Origin: CALKZN01 sp964633815 | Lineage (GTDB): Bacteria; Pseudomonadota; Gammaproteobacteria; Arenicellales; Arenicellaceae | Direction: 5' to 3' | Assembly (NCBI GenBank): GCA_964633815.1 | Contig: CAZWHW010000011.1 | Location: forward strand, 1 to 51,051 | DNA length: 51,051 bases | In this document: piece after piece, positions 1-9,503 of the stretch | How positions within the stretch are numbered: position 1 is the stretch's first letter | Layout: every line of letters begins with the position of its first letter | Translations under genes and position numbers: made by a program | Notes under the pieces: generated by a model | What the model saw: the letters and a program-made list of their open reading frames with translations, nothing else | Told to the model about the DNA's origin: nothing | The model's database searches: none

Positions 1-812
1 TTATCGACAATGCCTGTTTCACCATATAAGTACTCATCACTCACAGACAGCTTCACTGTCGGCACAACTGTTTGCTTTACAGGCTCAACAGGTGCAGGTA
101 AAAACGCTTCATAACGACAAAAACCTTGATTTTTTTTGCCCGGAAAAACACCTGAATACAACGCATCGTCAAGCCCACCCTGAACTGAAAAAGTTAACTG
201 ATTAATTCCAGCATCAAATTGAACTCCTTTATGGTTATTATTCAGATCACTAGTTACAACCTCCACAGATTGTTCAAAGTCGCCCAAAATTGGTCGCCCA
301 TTTTTCAACAATTCCTGAGTCCGCCCATAACGACCATCCACCAAAATATCGCTCAAAAGCATTTGGCTTTGGTTTATAGGCGTGAGCGTCACTTGAAAAT
401 CTTTGTTTTTATGCGCGACAAAATCAACCGTATAAAATTGTCGACCCGGCTGAATATCCAATATCGCCAAAAGCTCACGGTAACGCTTTGCCTCTGGGAA
501 ATAGACTCTAAGCTTTATCGGTTCAATTACATTTGAATGAATCTTAAATCGCAAGCGATAAGTATTGTGATAATCATATCCCTTGATGGATTCATTAGCC
601 GCACAAATATCATTAGTAGCAAGCTTTTCCGTTCCAGCACTAACTTTGACTAAAGCATTGTCTTTTAAAATATCACCAAGCTTACTTTTACGAAAAAAGG
701 ACTCACTCACCGTGAATCCATCTATCTTTTCACGTGCTTCACGGAAATGAAAATAATCGGAAAACAGCAATAAACCTAAAATTGCTAAAACAATATATGC
801 CGATTTTTGCAT
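1..812 (-). CDS. CotH kinase-like protein, N-terminal part (runs off left edge)
   Basis: An open frame of about 270 codons starts at the ATG at 812 and has no stop before the window edge, so the C-terminal part is missing. Residues 4-18 form a hydrophobic signal anchor (AYIVLAILGLLLFSD). The rest is a soluble, probably extracytoplasmic region rich in beta-type sequence. The last visible residues (VKLSVSDEYLYGETGIVDN) resemble the entry of CotH kinase domains. The CotH assignment rests on that short match and on the neighbours: CotH-family genes commonly sit with DUF4956 and VTC-domain genes, which lie just upstream with a 20-nt spacer. The kinase catalytic residues would be outside the window, so the family call is moderate and the presence of a real gene is strong. 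Confidence 0.5.
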   Translation of the reverse strand, partial: MQKSAYIVLAILGLLLFSDYFHFREAREKIDGFTVSESFFRKSKLGDILKDNALVKVSAGTEKLATNDICAANESIKGYDYHNTYRLRFKIHSNVIEPIKLRVYFPEAKRYRELLAILDIQPGRQFYTVDFVAHKNKDFQVTLTPINQSQMLLSDILVDGRYGRTQELLKNGRPILGDFEQSVEVVTSDLNNNHKGVQFDAGINQLTFSVQGGLDDALYSGVFPGKKNQGFCRYEAFLPAPVEPVKQTVVPTVKLSVSDEYLYGETGIVD

Positions 813-832
813 ATTCTTAATGCAGCTTTCGC

Positions 833-1528
833 TTACCTGCGGTAGTAATCAAATTGAACATCCGGATTAGCCGCATTCAACTCGCCCATAAACAACAAAT
901 CATCACCTTTGTGATTTTTTAAAACAATAGAAGCATTCGTTTTTTGTTTATCGACGTGCACACTAGAAACCGTATGTTTAATTTTTTTATCCGCCAGGAA
1001 CTTGCCCACTTGTGTGACCTTAGCCATAGATGAATCCGCTGATTCACCTTGAATTAATACATTTAAAATCACGGCATTAGAATTCGACGAATTAAACACT
1101 GACATGTGCATATAAATGTGCAAGGAAATAAACACAATGAAATACAAAATAGCTGCATAGGCAATATTGGATGTTGCAATTGCAATTGAACAAGCGATAA
1201 CCAATAGGATAAAACCGATCTCCTCAGGCTCTTTGATTGGTGTTCTAAAACGCACAATCGACAACGCTCCTAACAAGCCAAGAGACAAAGGCAATGAAAA
1301 TTGCACTGTGATGAAAATTGTCGTCACCGCAGGCCCGACTAAAGGAAACGAACGATGAATTCGAGAACCAGTCGAGTTTGCATCAAAAAACTTGGTGTAC
1401 AAATGCGCAACCAATAGTGCCATTATAATTGACACAACCAACAGCAAAGCAAAGCTGTACATGGTGATATTGCGCGTATCCTCTGGAATCGTTGTAAACA
1501 ACGATTTTATAAAATCATAATTACTCAT
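833..1528 (-). CDS. DUF4956 family membrane protein
   Basis: A 231-residue protein with a hydrophobic N-terminal helix (about residues 23-45) and further membrane segments at about 65-92 and 104-142, followed by a soluble C-terminal domain of about 90 residues. The segment RFRTPIKEPEE at residues 93-103 is the conserved signature of DUF4956 proteins. The biochemical function of the family is not established. Members are typically encoded beside VTC-domain polyphosphate-polymerase-like proteins and CotH kinases, as here, and are presumed to be membrane partners of them. It lies 56 nt downstream of the VTC gene and 20 nt upstream of the CotH-like gene on the same strand, so co-transcription is likely. 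Confidence 0.8.
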   Translation of the reverse strand: MSNYDFIKSLFTTIPEDTRNITMYSFALLLVVSIIMALLVAHLYTKFFDANSTGSRIHRSFPLVGPAVTTIFITVQFSLPLSLGLLGALSIVRFRTPIKEPEEIGFILLVIACSIAIATSNIAYAAILYFIVFISLHIYMHMSVFNSSNSNAVILNVLIQGESADSSMAKVTQVGKFLADKKIKHTVSSVHVDKQKTNASIVLKNHKGDDLLFMGELNAANPDVQFDYYRR

Positions 1529-1584
1529 ATTTTAGCTCTATAAACTTTCGACTCTTTTTCTTAAGTATGTACGTAATCGGGACA

Positions 1585-2280
1585 TTACTGTTCATAACCT
1601 GACAGCAATTTAAAACTCTCAAAATATTTTGAAAATGCAGCTTTTTTTAATTTACCTGCATGAAAACTACGTAAGGCATGCGGCAAATCATCTACCCCAC
1701 CCTTGACTTCCAAAACTGATTCGAACAAACGCACATGCGATGCTTGTTGCGCGAAACCATTCGCCACACTGAAAGCTTGAATGTCTGTATCAAAAGATAT
1801 TCGGGTATCGGAAAATGGCTCCTTAAAACGACTTCGAACATAGCGCACAACAAACTTTGGCTCTACATTATGCCCATATAAATCTGGAGCATGTTCATTA
1901 ATATGCTGTTGAATCATTTCTTTATTAACATTGTCTTGCAATGCCAATAAGGCTTGATCTCCGGCAAAAGGCATTAATACTCGTGACTTAGTTCTTTTTG
2001 AACCGATCTTACACTTAAATTCCAAATAACATTTGGAACCTTTTGAAGACTGACTAGAATCTGAAGCTTCATACCAACGTAATCGAACTTTTGTTTTCAA
2101 ATAATCGCTGGATGCTTTTTCCATAGCAAACAACCAACCTTGAGTGTCAAAATAGACGCTGCTAATAATATTCTCACTGAAATCATCATCTGCCAGACAA
2201 ACAGATTCTATACCGCGCTTTATAAAAGCGGCAGAAAAAGCCTCACAAGTAAATTTTAATTCCGATTCTCTTTTGCTCAT
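1585..2280 (-). CDS. VTC domain-containing protein (polyphosphate polymerase-like)
   Basis: A 231-residue protein with the tunnel-fold VTC domain of triphosphate-tunnel metalloenzymes. Visible hallmarks are the opening ESELKF strand, the basic strand VRLRWYE, the strand YLEFKCKIGSKRTKSR, the VVRYVRSRF and RISFDTDI strands, an acidic VLEVK strand and a C-terminal FSKYFES motif typical of the family. In yeast Vtc4 this domain makes polyphosphate from ATP; bacterial versions are mostly uncharacterised. The ATG at 2280 is chosen over a longer upstream frame because AAAGGA lies at an ideal distance before it. It is followed by the DUF4956 gene. No membrane segment or SPX domain is present, so membrane attachment would have to come from the partner. 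Confidence 0.78.
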   Translation of the reverse strand: MSKRESELKFTCEAFSAAFIKRGIESVCLADDDFSENIISSVYFDTQGWLFAMEKASSDYLKTKVRLRWYEASDSSQSSKGSKCYLEFKCKIGSKRTKSRVLMPFAGDQALLALQDNVNKEMIQQHINEHAPDLYGHNVEPKFVVRYVRSRFKEPFSDTRISFDTDIQAFSVANGFAQQASHVRLFESVLEVKGGVDDLPHALRSFHAGKLKKAAFSKYFESFKLLSGYEQ

Positions 2281-2374
2281 TTCACATCCTTTTTGCCTGA
2301 CAACGAATACTGCAACGAAATGTAACAAAAGTTTCTTTTATTGAGAAGAAAAACTGATCACGAAAACAGTCATC

Positions 2375-4489
2375 TCATCGAATAAAAACATCAGGCCAAT
2401 TATCATTGCCCGAATGAAAGCTCAGACGAGTTGCATACTCTTTTTGAGTTTGCATATCCCAAAGAAAAATTTCGTAATCTGCTTCATCATGATTATGTCC
2501 ACCCTGACTGCCACCAAAAATCATATAACGACCATCATTGGAATCCTTTGGGAAATAGATATGTGAATAGGCATCATTAAAATCGAACAACACTGTTCGC
2601 TCATAGGTCACAGGGTCAATTTTCACAAACTGGTTGCCCTGTTTATCATACTTGCCTGAATCATTGACTACTTGATAAATATAAGAATTATCAGATGAGA
2701 AAAATACTTGGCAACCATCATACAACCCCGTATGGGTGTTATCTGTTTGCTGGATAGCAGTTCCCCAAAAGCCAGTCCGCATACCAAGATGCGCCTGTCT
2801 TCCTGTGAATGCAACTTGCTTGGTTTTAGGATTGTATTCAGGCGTTGCAATCTGTGCACCAGCAGCCACCTTGTTGGTTTTACCAGAGTCGTAGACCACT
2901 GTTTCCTTACCCGATAAGCCAAGATTCTTAACCACTAATTGAGAACCTTTATACGCATAACTGACCGATTCATTATCCACCCAACTTGGAAAGTTGGCAT
3001 TTTTAGATACCAATTTTTCTTTTCCCGATTTGATATCTAACACATACACATCCCAAGCCACCCAATTGCGCTGCGAAACAAAAGGCGCTTGAGATCGAGC
3101 AAATACCACACGGCTTCCATCCGGAGAAATGCGTGGATAAAAATCAGTATACGAGCTAGTCGTCAACCGAGTCACTTTTCGACTGGGCAATTCCATCTTA
3201 ATAATATCGTGATCACCAAAACGATTTGAACTCCACACAGCAAAACCGTTAACGCCTTGCAATTCTTCCCGGGTTGCAGCCAAACGATCAACAAATTTTG
3301 CCGACACATCCTCACCAATTGGAGGCGGTGTCACTGAACCCATTTTTTTGCTGGTGCGATATTCTTTTGCCAACAACGCAGAACCAAATAAAAATACAAT
3401 GCCAACTAGACCAACTTTTATTAACTGATTTTTTCCACTCTTCACTTGATCCTTCCTAACGCTCGACTTGAATAAAACAACAAACAACAAAAGACAAATT
3501 CCACCAAAAATATAATCAAATAATTGGCTCCAAATGTGAACTGCTAACATAGCGATCAATGATTGAATTTTATCAATTCCAAAAGCAGTCAATACTGCCG
3601 TACCTCCCGCCTCATAAACACCAAAACTCATAAACGCTGGCACTGGCAGGCTCGCAGCTAATTCACCGCCAATTAAAGCGCTCACCACCTGTGGCATGGG
3701 CAAACCAGCCAACTGTTCAAAGCTAGGTACAACTACTGCTTTAAAAAGCAAGAAAAAGCCAACATACTTTAAAACTCTTATACCGATAGAAAGAAAAAAA
3801 ACTGACAACAAACTTCCAGAACGCCGCGTTACTTCAATCGCATTAGCAAACTTATTGGCTAACTTAAAAATAAAATTCAGTATCTTTGACTCTTTAATCC
3901 TAGCGCTCTCTGCCTTCATGAACACCTTGACAAACCAAGGTGCGATCACAAACAAACCGATTATGGCAATCACAGTAATCACTGTTGCACTTATCAATGC
4001 GCCAAGCATCCAGCTTTCAACACCGCCACTTAACAATTGAATAGAAAATAAACCCAAGACCACAAACAACAAAGCGACAAAATCAAATGCAATCGCAATA
4101 GTCAACGATGACAAACAGGCATCCGCACCCACGCGATAACCGCGATTGAGCATGGCAACATATGACAGTTCTCCCACCCGGGCAGGTAATAAATCAACCA
4201 ACATATTACGCACACCTGTAACCACACTCATGTGAAAAAAACTCGGGATATGCTGTTCGCCAGAAGCCACAATCAGGATTCGATACCGCCACGCCCTTAA
4301 CATCAATTGCACCAGATATAGCGCACCATAAACCAACAACAGCCAATGCGTGGTTTGCTCTAAAACATTGAAAATACTAGGACGATTTTCTGGCGATAAT
4401 CCACCTGAAAACAAATGAATCATTAAGCCCAAAACAGCAAAAGAGACGCCAATAGAAACGCCTAACCTTAAAATCCACTTCAGATTCAT
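2375..4489 (-). CDS. Flippase-like (UPF0104/LPG_synthase_TM) protein fused to a TolB-like beta-propeller
   Basis: A 704-residue two-part protein. Residues 1 to about 340 are polytopic, with the LPARVGE motif at 101-107 that marks the AglD/YbhN-like flippase or lysylphosphatidylglycerol-synthase membrane domain. One further membrane helix (about 355-375) leads into a C-terminal half (about 400-704) with WD40-like/TolB repeats, for example FAVWSSNRFGDHDI, FYPRISPDGSRVVFARS and later DGRYMIFGGSQGGH. By topology the propeller is probably periplasmic. The membrane family is linked to lipid or lipid-linked glycan transport, but the substrate here is unknown. It lies 38 nt downstream of a glycosyltransferase-like gene and 94 nt upstream of the VTC gene. 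The fusion itself is read directly from one uninterrupted frame. Confidence 0.72.
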   Translation of the reverse strand: MNLKWILRLGVSIGVSFAVLGLMIHLFSGGLSPENRPSIFNVLEQTTHWLLLVYGALYLVQLMLRAWRYRILIVASGEQHIPSFFHMSVVTGVRNMLVDLLPARVGELSYVAMLNRGYRVGADACLSSLTIAIAFDFVALLFVVLGLFSIQLLSGGVESWMLGALISATVITVIAIIGLFVIAPWFVKVFMKAESARIKESKILNFIFKLANKFANAIEVTRRSGSLLSVFFLSIGIRVLKYVGFFLLFKAVVVPSFEQLAGLPMPQVVSALIGGELAASLPVPAFMSFGVYEAGGTAVLTAFGIDKIQSLIAMLAVHIWSQLFDYIFGGICLLLFVVLFKSSVRKDQVKSGKNQLIKVGLVGIVFLFGSALLAKEYRTSKKMGSVTPPPIGEDVSAKFVDRLAATREELQGVNGFAVWSSNRFGDHDIIKMELPSRKVTRLTTSSYTDFYPRISPDGSRVVFARSQAPFVSQRNWVAWDVYVLDIKSGKEKLVSKNANFPSWVDNESVSYAYKGSQLVVKNLGLSGKETVVYDSGKTNKVAAGAQIATPEYNPKTKQVAFTGRQAHLGMRTGFWGTAIQQTDNTHTGLYDGCQVFFSSDNSYIYQVVNDSGKYDKQGNQFVKIDPVTYERTVLFDFNDAYSHIYFPKDSNDGRYMIFGGSQGGHNHDEADYEIFLWDMQTQKEYATRLSFHSGNDNWPDVFIR

Positions 4490-4527
4490 TCGAATTTACA
4501 AAACCACATTATTAAATATATACATCA

Positions 4528-5388
4528 TTAACTTAACCAAAAATCAGTATGGTTCGCCAACTCACTACCAGTGACTTTCTTCTGATTCATATACTGAGAC
4601 ATATTATTGGCATTTTGTCGATATAAACAAATCCAACGAGCCACATTACCACTATGATTGACAATGAAAGCACACCGAGAAATCACAATAGTCGCTGCCA
4701 TAAACCACTGCGTCCATTCTATTTTGTCTGCCTCATCAATAATTTCATGCATAACAGTATTGCTAGTGGTAAACGGCGTTTCTGAGAACCGATAAACATT
4801 TTTTAACTCCGCAGTAGCAGCATGCCAAAATTGCGCCTGATCAGTTTGAATTAATATGTGGTATTCGGGATGTTTTTGCTGAAAAGTTTTCGCTTTTGTA
4901 ATGAAGTCTGCATAGCTTGCCAAGCCAGTGTCACGAAATTTATCTGTTCCTCTGTAACATACTGCAATGGTCTTTTTAGGCTGAACGTGCCATTTTTCCA
5001 TTAACATATCTACCTTTTTCATTACCTCGAGAGATGGTGAAAAATAGTGCTGCACAAATGGTGCTATTTGTGCGAAAGATTCCTTACGGTAATCAAAAAT
5101 TGATAGCGCATTAAATGCAATTTTTTCATCAGACTGAAATACAAATTCAGAATTAGCTTTTGCTAAAAAAAACTGATCATACGGATTTTTCGTTTGTACT
5201 GAACGAAAATTTTGAAACGTTTCGCTAAAATCTACCAGCCGAGGCAGTTTCTTATAATAGTTGACGTATTGAATGATTCCATACAGAGCAATTGAACAAT
5301 TCGAAAAAAATCCCGAGTTATGCTTAATGGTCAGGACATCAATCTCGAGAGAACAATATTTATTAAATCGAGGATCTGAAATGGCCAT
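4528..5388 (-). CDS. Putative glycosyltransferase of the O-fucosyltransferase/NodZ-like fold
   Basis: A 286-residue soluble protein without signal peptide. The central block CYRGTDKFRDTG followed by SYADFI, then HILIQTDQAQF, then a late ISRCAFIVNHSGNVARW resembles the R-G-x-D, T-D and serine-containing motifs of GT11/GT23/GT65-type fucosyltransferase folds that bind nucleotide sugars. This is pattern-based and not certain. It lies 21 nt after tyrS and 38 nt before the flippase-like fusion on the same strand, so it may be read through from tyrS and could supply a glycan or glycolipid for the envelope proteins downstream. An alternative is a family of unknown function sharing only the Rossmann-like half. 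Confidence 0.5.
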   Translation of the reverse strand: MAISDPRFNKYCSLEIDVLTIKHNSGFFSNCSIALYGIIQYVNYYKKLPRLVDFSETFQNFRSVQTKNPYDQFFLAKANSEFVFQSDEKIAFNALSIFDYRKESFAQIAPFVQHYFSPSLEVMKKVDMLMEKWHVQPKKTIAVCYRGTDKFRDTGLASYADFITKAKTFQQKHPEYHILIQTDQAQFWHAATAELKNVYRFSETPFTTSNTVMHEIIDEADKIEWTQWFMAATIVISRCAFIVNHSGNVARWICLYRQNANNMSQYMNQKKVTGSELANHTDFWLS

Positions 5389-5409
5389 ACTTAAGATTTA
5401 ATTGTTCGA

Positions 5410-6606
5410 TTAAGCAGGAATAATTTTAATAAATTTCCGCTTACCAACTTGTAGCACAAAAGCTTTATCCGACATCATTAACAATCTCAGGTCCGATACT
5501 TTCTCTCCATCAATTTTCACAGCACCCTGCTTCACCATTCTCATCGCTTCTGAGGTGCTAGCGCAAACGCCAGCATCCTTAGCAAGATTTGCAATTAAGA
5601 CACCAGAAGTCAGATCAACTGAGTACTCTGGCATATCGTCTGGAATAGCATTTTTTTGAAAACGTTGAATAAAGTCTGCCTGCGCAGACTCAGCTGCAGC
5701 CGCATCGTGGAAACGAGTAATAATTTCTTCACAAAGTAAAAACTTGACGTCCCGTGGGTTTTTACCATCAGAAACTTCAACTTTTAATTGTTCAATTTCT
5801 TCCAGCGAACGAAAACTCAAGAGCTCAAAATAACGCCACATTAATTCGTCCGAAATCGACATCAACTTACCAAACATTTCATATGGTGTATCTGTGATAC
5901 CAATATAATTATCCAAAGACTTGGACATTTTTTTAACCCCGTCCAAACCTTCCAGCAATGGCATAGTTATAATACTTTGCTGAGATTTACCGGCATTTTT
6001 TTGTAACTCTCGTCCAACCAAGAGATTAAACTTTTGATCTGTTCCACCTAGTTCAATATCAGCTTCAAGGGCAACTGAATCATAACCTTGCACCAAAGGA
6101 TATAGAAATTCATGAACTGCAATTGATTGATTATTTTGATAGCGTTTTTTGAAATCATCACGCTCGAGCATTCGCGCAACCGTGTGCTGCGCAGCTAATT
6201 TAATCATTCCAGCAGAGCCCAAACCATCCATCCACTCAGAATTGAATCTGACCGACGTTTTAGACTCATCTAAAATCTTGAAAACTTGTTCTTTATAAGT
6301 TACTGCATTTTGCTCTATTTCTTGAGTTGACAATGGTGGCCTTGTCGCACTCTTACCCGTAGGGTCGCCAATCAAAGCGGTAAAATCGCCAATCAGAAAA
6401 ACCACGTTATGACCAAGATCTTGCAATTGACGCATTTTATTAATCAACACAGTGTGACCTAAGTGCAAATCAGGAGCAGTTGGATCAAAACCTGCTTTGA
6501 CAGTCAAAGGTTGTCCTTTTTTTAACTTTTCAATTAAGTCATCTTCAGGAATAATCTCATCCGCTCCACGACGGATGGTTTGTAATTGTTTTTCAATGCT
6601 TTTCAT
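5410..6606 (-). CDS. tyrS: Tyrosyl-tRNA synthetase (TyrRS, subclass with long KMSKS spacing)
   Basis: Charges tRNA-Tyr with tyrosine in the cytoplasm. The class I signatures are clear: HLGH at residues 48-51 within KAGFDPTAPDLHLGHT, and KMSKS at 226-230. A C-terminal S4 RNA-binding domain occupies roughly residues 335-398. The protein is 398 residues, as expected for the TyrZ-like subclass seen in many Gammaproteobacteria. I place the start at the ATG at 6606; an in-frame TTG at 6630 would add eight residues but has no better ribosome-binding site. It diverges from the M23 peptidase gene, and this tyrS-M23-anmK-erpA order is a common gammaproteobacterial arrangement. Confidence 0.96.
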   Translation of the reverse strand: MKSIEKQLQTIRRGADEIIPEDDLIEKLKKGQPLTVKAGFDPTAPDLHLGHTVLINKMRQLQDLGHNVVFLIGDFTALIGDPTGKSATRPPLSTQEIEQNAVTYKEQVFKILDESKTSVRFNSEWMDGLGSAGMIKLAAQHTVARMLERDDFKKRYQNNQSIAVHEFLYPLVQGYDSVALEADIELGGTDQKFNLLVGRELQKNAGKSQQSIITMPLLEGLDGVKKMSKSLDNYIGITDTPYEMFGKLMSISDELMWRYFELLSFRSLEEIEQLKVEVSDGKNPRDVKFLLCEEIITRFHDAAAAESAQADFIQRFQKNAIPDDMPEYSVDLTSGVLIANLAKDAGVCASTSEAMRMVKQGAVKIDGEKVSDLRLLMMSDKAFVLQVGKRKFIKIIPA

Positions 6607-6765
6607 ATGTTTGGCGCAAGCTTTTATCAAAACAGCGGAAATTCAGTGTGTCGCAAGACTAATATGACTAAAGGCTGTATACAAGAAAAAGGTTAATATT
6701 TTGCTTTTTCTTTGACGATTTAATGCACAACAGGTAGATTAACCAAAACAAAAAGAGAGCATTCA

Positions 6766-8304
6766 TTGAAACCGTTTAATCCCGAGCCGCCTAGAAACGG
6801 CAGAAAAATAATAAATAATACTAAATCAAGTATTAAACGCTCCATCAAAGTTGTTTTGCAACCTCGTCGCGGCCGCAAACGAATGGTTTGCTTGGTATTT
6901 GTGATTGCTAGTTATTCTTGGTTTCTCACGCAAAAAAATGAAACCATATTAAATACACAAACAACTGCTGAAAATCGCCTCATTCCACCTGAGAAAAAAG
7001 ATATTGACTTCAGCTCATTAAATTATGGTTTTGTATCAAACAATCGCATTGAAAGCGATGCCGAGATCGATGCCGAGATCTTAGTGCAAGAAACCAAGCT
7101 TTCACTACAGAATATTGATACGCCCACCAAACCCTTAACTATAGAAAAAGAAAGAATTTTCCATACCATTAAGCGTGGCGAATCTCTCGGTTCTATTCTC
7201 CAAAAATATAATTTTTCTGCGAATTTACCCTTTAAAATAGTCAACACTGAAAAAGGTGAATTATTTAAAAATATCCGTGCTGGAAAACAGCTAGAATTTA
7301 TTTTAAACAAAGACACCAATCAACTAGAAGAAATTCATTATCCTTATTCAAAACTGTCTCAATTAGTTGCAAATGTTACCAGCGATGTCACTGTTGCTCT
7401 CGAGGATATTGAATATGACATTGTTTCTGAAAACGCTTCCGGAACAATAAATCACTCTCTTTTTGGTGCTGCTTCTGAGGCCGGTATTAGTGAAAATATG
7501 ATCTTGGAACTAGCTGAAATTTTTGGCTGGGATATTGATTTTGTCAAAGACATTCGCAAAGGTGATTCGTTCAAACTCATTTATGAAAAATACATAAATC
7601 AAGGCAACATGATTAAAGAAGGAAATATTATTGCAGCAGAATTTATTAATAAAGGTGAGAAATTCACTGCAGTACGCCATATAGATGCAAATGGATTAGC
7701 CGGTTATTACGCTCCCGATGGAACCAGTATGAAAGGCACTTTTCTAAAATCGCCAGTGAAATTTAGCCGCATTTCTTCAGGATATACCCACAAAAGGTTT
7801 CATCCAATATTAAAAAAATGGCGTGCTCACAAGGGCGTAGACTATGCCGCTCGCACTGGCACACCGATTCGTAGCGTTGCTAATGGCAAGGTTATTCATC
7901 GTGGCAGCAAAGGTGGCTATGGCAAAACCATCATTCTCAGCCATGGGGGCAAATACACTACTTTGTATGCGCATATGAGCAAATACAATTCTAAAGTTAA
8001 ATCTGGCCAATATGTAAAACAAGGGCAAGTAATTGGCTATGTTGGTTCAACAGGCTTATCCACAGGCCCACATTTACACTATGAGTTCCGAGTCAATGGA
8101 GTGCATAGAAACCCACTCACTTACAAAACACCAAAAGCATCATCGGTTGCTAAAAGTGAACGTGCTGAATTCAAACAAAATTTAGAGCCTCTAATCATCG
8201 CCTTAAATAATATCGGTTCTGAGCAAAATAATTCACATCTAGTTGCTCAAACAATCAATATTTTGAATAACTCTGTGTCAAGCCAACGCAAAACAATTCC
8301 ATAG
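6766..8304 (+). CDS. M23 family murein endopeptidase (MepM/OapA-type)
   Basis: A 512-residue envelope peptidase predicted to cut peptidoglycan cross-links. A short cytoplasmic basic segment is followed by one membrane helix around residues 40-54, then an OapA/LysM-like domain (around 130-180, FHTIKRGESLGSIL) and a C-terminal LytM domain. The zinc and catalytic motifs are intact: HKGVD (H355, D359) and HLH at 436-438. The start is a TTG at 6766 preceded by GAGAG; the next methionine would remove the basic N-terminus and start inside the membrane helix, so the TTG is preferred. A perfect 12-nt tandem duplication at 7057-7080 encodes DAEIDAEI in the linker. It is followed by anmK 60 nt downstream, linking cleavage and recycling of cell wall. 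Confidence 0.9.
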   Translation: MKPFNPEPPRNGRKIINNTKSSIKRSIKVVLQPRRGRKRMVCLVFVIASYSWFLTQKNETILNTQTTAENRLIPPEKKDIDFSSLNYGFVSNNRIESDAEIDAEILVQETKLSLQNIDTPTKPLTIEKERIFHTIKRGESLGSILQKYNFSANLPFKIVNTEKGELFKNIRAGKQLEFILNKDTNQLEEIHYPYSKLSQLVANVTSDVTVALEDIEYDIVSENASGTINHSLFGAASEAGISENMILELAEIFGWDIDFVKDIRKGDSFKLIYEKYINQGNMIKEGNIIAAEFINKGEKFTAVRHIDANGLAGYYAPDGTSMKGTFLKSPVKFSRISSGYTHKRFHPILKKWRAHKGVDYAARTGTPIRSVANGKVIHRGSKGGYGKTIILSHGGKYTTLYAHMSKYNSKVKSGQYVKQGQVIGYVGSTGLSTGPHLHYEFRVNGVHRNPLTYKTPKASSVAKSERAEFKQNLEPLIIALNNIGSEQNNSHLVAQTINILNNSVSSQRKTIP

Positions 8305-8364
8305 AACCTGCCTTGAAATAATCCAATTTCCAAAATTCAGCAACGTTCCATCACTCAACAGAAT

Positions 8365-9492
8365 ATGAACACTGCAACATTTATCGGAACAATGTCGGGA
8401 ACCAGTGTAGATGGCTTAGATATTGTTGTTGCTGACTTTGACAAAAATGGTACTCCCAGCTTAATTCATTCTTATTTTGCGGCTTATCCAAGCCGACTAC
8501 GCAGACGAATCAGTCACCTGCAAACTCTCCCTGCTAGCACTTTATTCAATCTACAGCACCAAGAGTTATCTGACCTTGATCAAGAACTTGCTGATTTCTA
8601 TTCTGAACATATTAAGCTTTGCCTAACAAAAAATGATATCGCTAGCGCAGACATTCAAGCAATAGGCAACCATGGACAGACTATTCTGCACCAACCAAAT
8701 TCTCAACCTGCTTTTAGTTTACAAATTTGCGACCCACAACAATTAGCAAACTTGTGTCAAATTCCTGTCATCGCTAATTTCCGCCAAGCCGACATTCAAC
8801 AACAAGGACAAGGCGCACCCTTAATTCCTGCTTTTCATGCACACATTTTTAACGCCAAGAAACCTTGTGCAATCGTCAATATAGGCGGTATCAGTAATTC
8901 AACTTTTTTGTTTGAAAAAGAAGTTACAGGCTTTGATCACGGCCCTGGCAACACATTAATGGACACTTGGATTTTTCAAAACCAACAGCAAGCTTATGAT
9001 AAAGACGGCGCATGGGCCAAATCTGGAACAGTACATGAAGGTTTACTTCAACAACTTTTAGATCATCCTTATTTTCAATTAAAAGCCCCCAAAAGCACTG
9101 GTCAAGACATGTTTAACCTAGCATGGTTGGAAAACAATTTGCTAGACTTTCCAGACCTTTGTGCAAATGACATTCAAACAACTTTATGTAACTTGACAGC
9201 CAAATGTATTGCGCAGGACATCCTTAATTACAATCCATCAATAAATAAACTCTATGTCTGTGGAGGCGGCGTTCAAAATCATTTTTTGATGGAACGATTA
9301 GCATTTTACTTAGGTAATAAAATATCCATTTCATCCACAGATAAACTTGGAATTGACCCCAATTGGGTCGAAGCATTGGGTTTTGCTTGGTTAGCTTTTC
9401 GTCACATTAATAAACAAACTGGCAACCTGCCCACTGTTACAGGAGCAAAAAAAGCTGTAATTTTAGGCCAACGATATGACCCAAAACCATGA
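8365..9492 (+). CDS. anmK: Anhydro-N-acetylmuramic acid kinase
   Basis: Phosphorylates and opens 1,6-anhydro-MurNAc, returning it to the murein recycling pathway as MurNAc-6-phosphate. The 375-residue protein has the ASKHA-fold signature GTMSGTSVDGLD near the N-terminus, the conserved GNHGQT segment, FDHGPGNTLMD in the middle and the nucleotide-binding VCGGGVQNHFLM late in the sequence. Length and motif order match the family. It follows the M23 peptidase on the same strand and converges with erpA, leaving only 11 nt between the stop codons, so there is no room for a dedicated terminator hairpin between them. Confidence 0.96.
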   Translation: MNTATFIGTMSGTSVDGLDIVVADFDKNGTPSLIHSYFAAYPSRLRRRISHLQTLPASTLFNLQHQELSDLDQELADFYSEHIKLCLTKNDIASADIQAIGNHGQTILHQPNSQPAFSLQICDPQQLANLCQIPVIANFRQADIQQQGQGAPLIPAFHAHIFNAKKPCAIVNIGGISNSTFLFEKEVTGFDHGPGNTLMDTWIFQNQQQAYDKDGAWAKSGTVHEGLLQQLLDHPYFQLKAPKSTGQDMFNLAWLENNLLDFPDLCANDIQTTLCNLTAKCIAQDILNYNPSINKLYVCGGGVQNHFLMERLAFYLGNKISISSTDKLGIDPNWVEALGFAWLAFRHINKQTGNLPTVTGAKKAVILGQRYDPKP

Positions 9493-9503
9493 TACTAAAA
9501 TTT

